A stretch of DNA of 6,413 nucleotides from NCBI GenBank assembly GCA_023451915.1, contig JAEXXS010000214.1, forward strand, positions 1-6,413, written 5' to 3'. The DNA comes from Pseudomonadota bacterium. GTDB lineage: Bacteria; Pseudomonadota; Alphaproteobacteria; Rhizobiales; Rhizobiaceae. A model generated the notes under the pieces. It was given only the letters and a program-made list of their open reading frames with translations, was not told the DNA's origin and made no database searches. The translations under genes were made by a program, and so were the position numbers. Shown piece after piece: positions 6,276-6,413 of this stretch (positions are counted from its first letter, which is position 1; the number at the start of each line of letters is the position of its first letter).

Positions 6276-6413
6276 TGGGCAAGCTGAGATTTCCTCTGTC
6301 CTATCGCTATTGGGAGTATGAACGAAAACAACCGATTCAAACTTCGATGCCAGTTCGTTGAGGAAAAGCGGGGGCGGAAGGTTTCCTGGGGTTATCAGGG
6401 TAGTTTGGGTAGG
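6276..6413. other. Unassigned right-hand tail with open frames on both strands
   Basis: No gene can be called with confidence in these 138 bp. On the plus strand a frame is open from 6288 to the edge, with an ATG at 6318 (MNENNRFKLRCQFVEEKRGR and on). The only nearby GGAG sits 1 nt from that ATG, too close for a normal ribosome site. On the minus strand a frame enters from the right edge and stays open to a TAA at 6174, including the segment NLPPPLFLNELASKFESVVF, and would overlap the desaturase 3' end by about 100 bp. At most one is likely real. I see no terminator hairpin after the desaturase. The last 45 bases are rich in G-runs. Confidence 0.35.

Noticed and set aside
6361..6387. AGGAAA/TTTCCT inverted repeat as a terminator for the desaturase
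   Set aside because: The arms are 6 bp with a 15-nt loop and no T-run follows on either side.
6370..6413. G-run cluster as a G-quadruplex
   Set aside because: The runs are uneven and one loop would be about 13 nt, so the pattern is too weak to call.

Overview
The window looks like an ordinary piece of an alphaproteobacterial chromosome. The protein style and moderate GC content resemble the Brucella/Ochrobactrum group of the Rhizobiales, but that placement rests on recognition alone and no marker gene is present. I found no RNA genes, mobile elements, CRISPR arrays or phage genes.

Positions 1-5113 hold a five-gene ABC importer operon of the dipeptide/oligopeptide/nickel (Dpp/Opp) type, all on the minus strand. 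In transcription order these are a periplasmic solute-binding protein with a twin-arginine-like signal (5113-3551), two membrane permeases (3508-2531 and 2529-1696), and two ATPases (1699-722, and 725 to beyond position 1). From the first permease onward the genes are joined by a 1-bp gap, then GTGA and ATGA stop/start overlaps, so translation is probably coupled. The last ATPase is cut by the left window edge after 241 visible residues. The binding protein would capture a solute in the periplasm, the two permeases form the channel, and the two ATPases power import. The substrate cannot be read from the sequence.

Positions 5114-5345 are a 232-bp AT-rich divergent intergenic region. It must carry the operon promoter on one strand and the desaturase promoter on the other. 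It contains two small inverted repeats that could be operators.

Positions 5346-6275, on the plus strand, encode a membrane di-iron fatty-acid-desaturase-like enzyme with all three histidine boxes. It is not obviously linked in function to the transporter. The final 138 bp (6276-6413) are unassigned. Open frames run off the window edge on both strands there, and neither is convincing alone.

No clearly new system is visible. The items most worth checking are the divergent control region, the substrate of the desaturase, the Tat-like signal on the binding protein, and the identity of the gene at the right edge.
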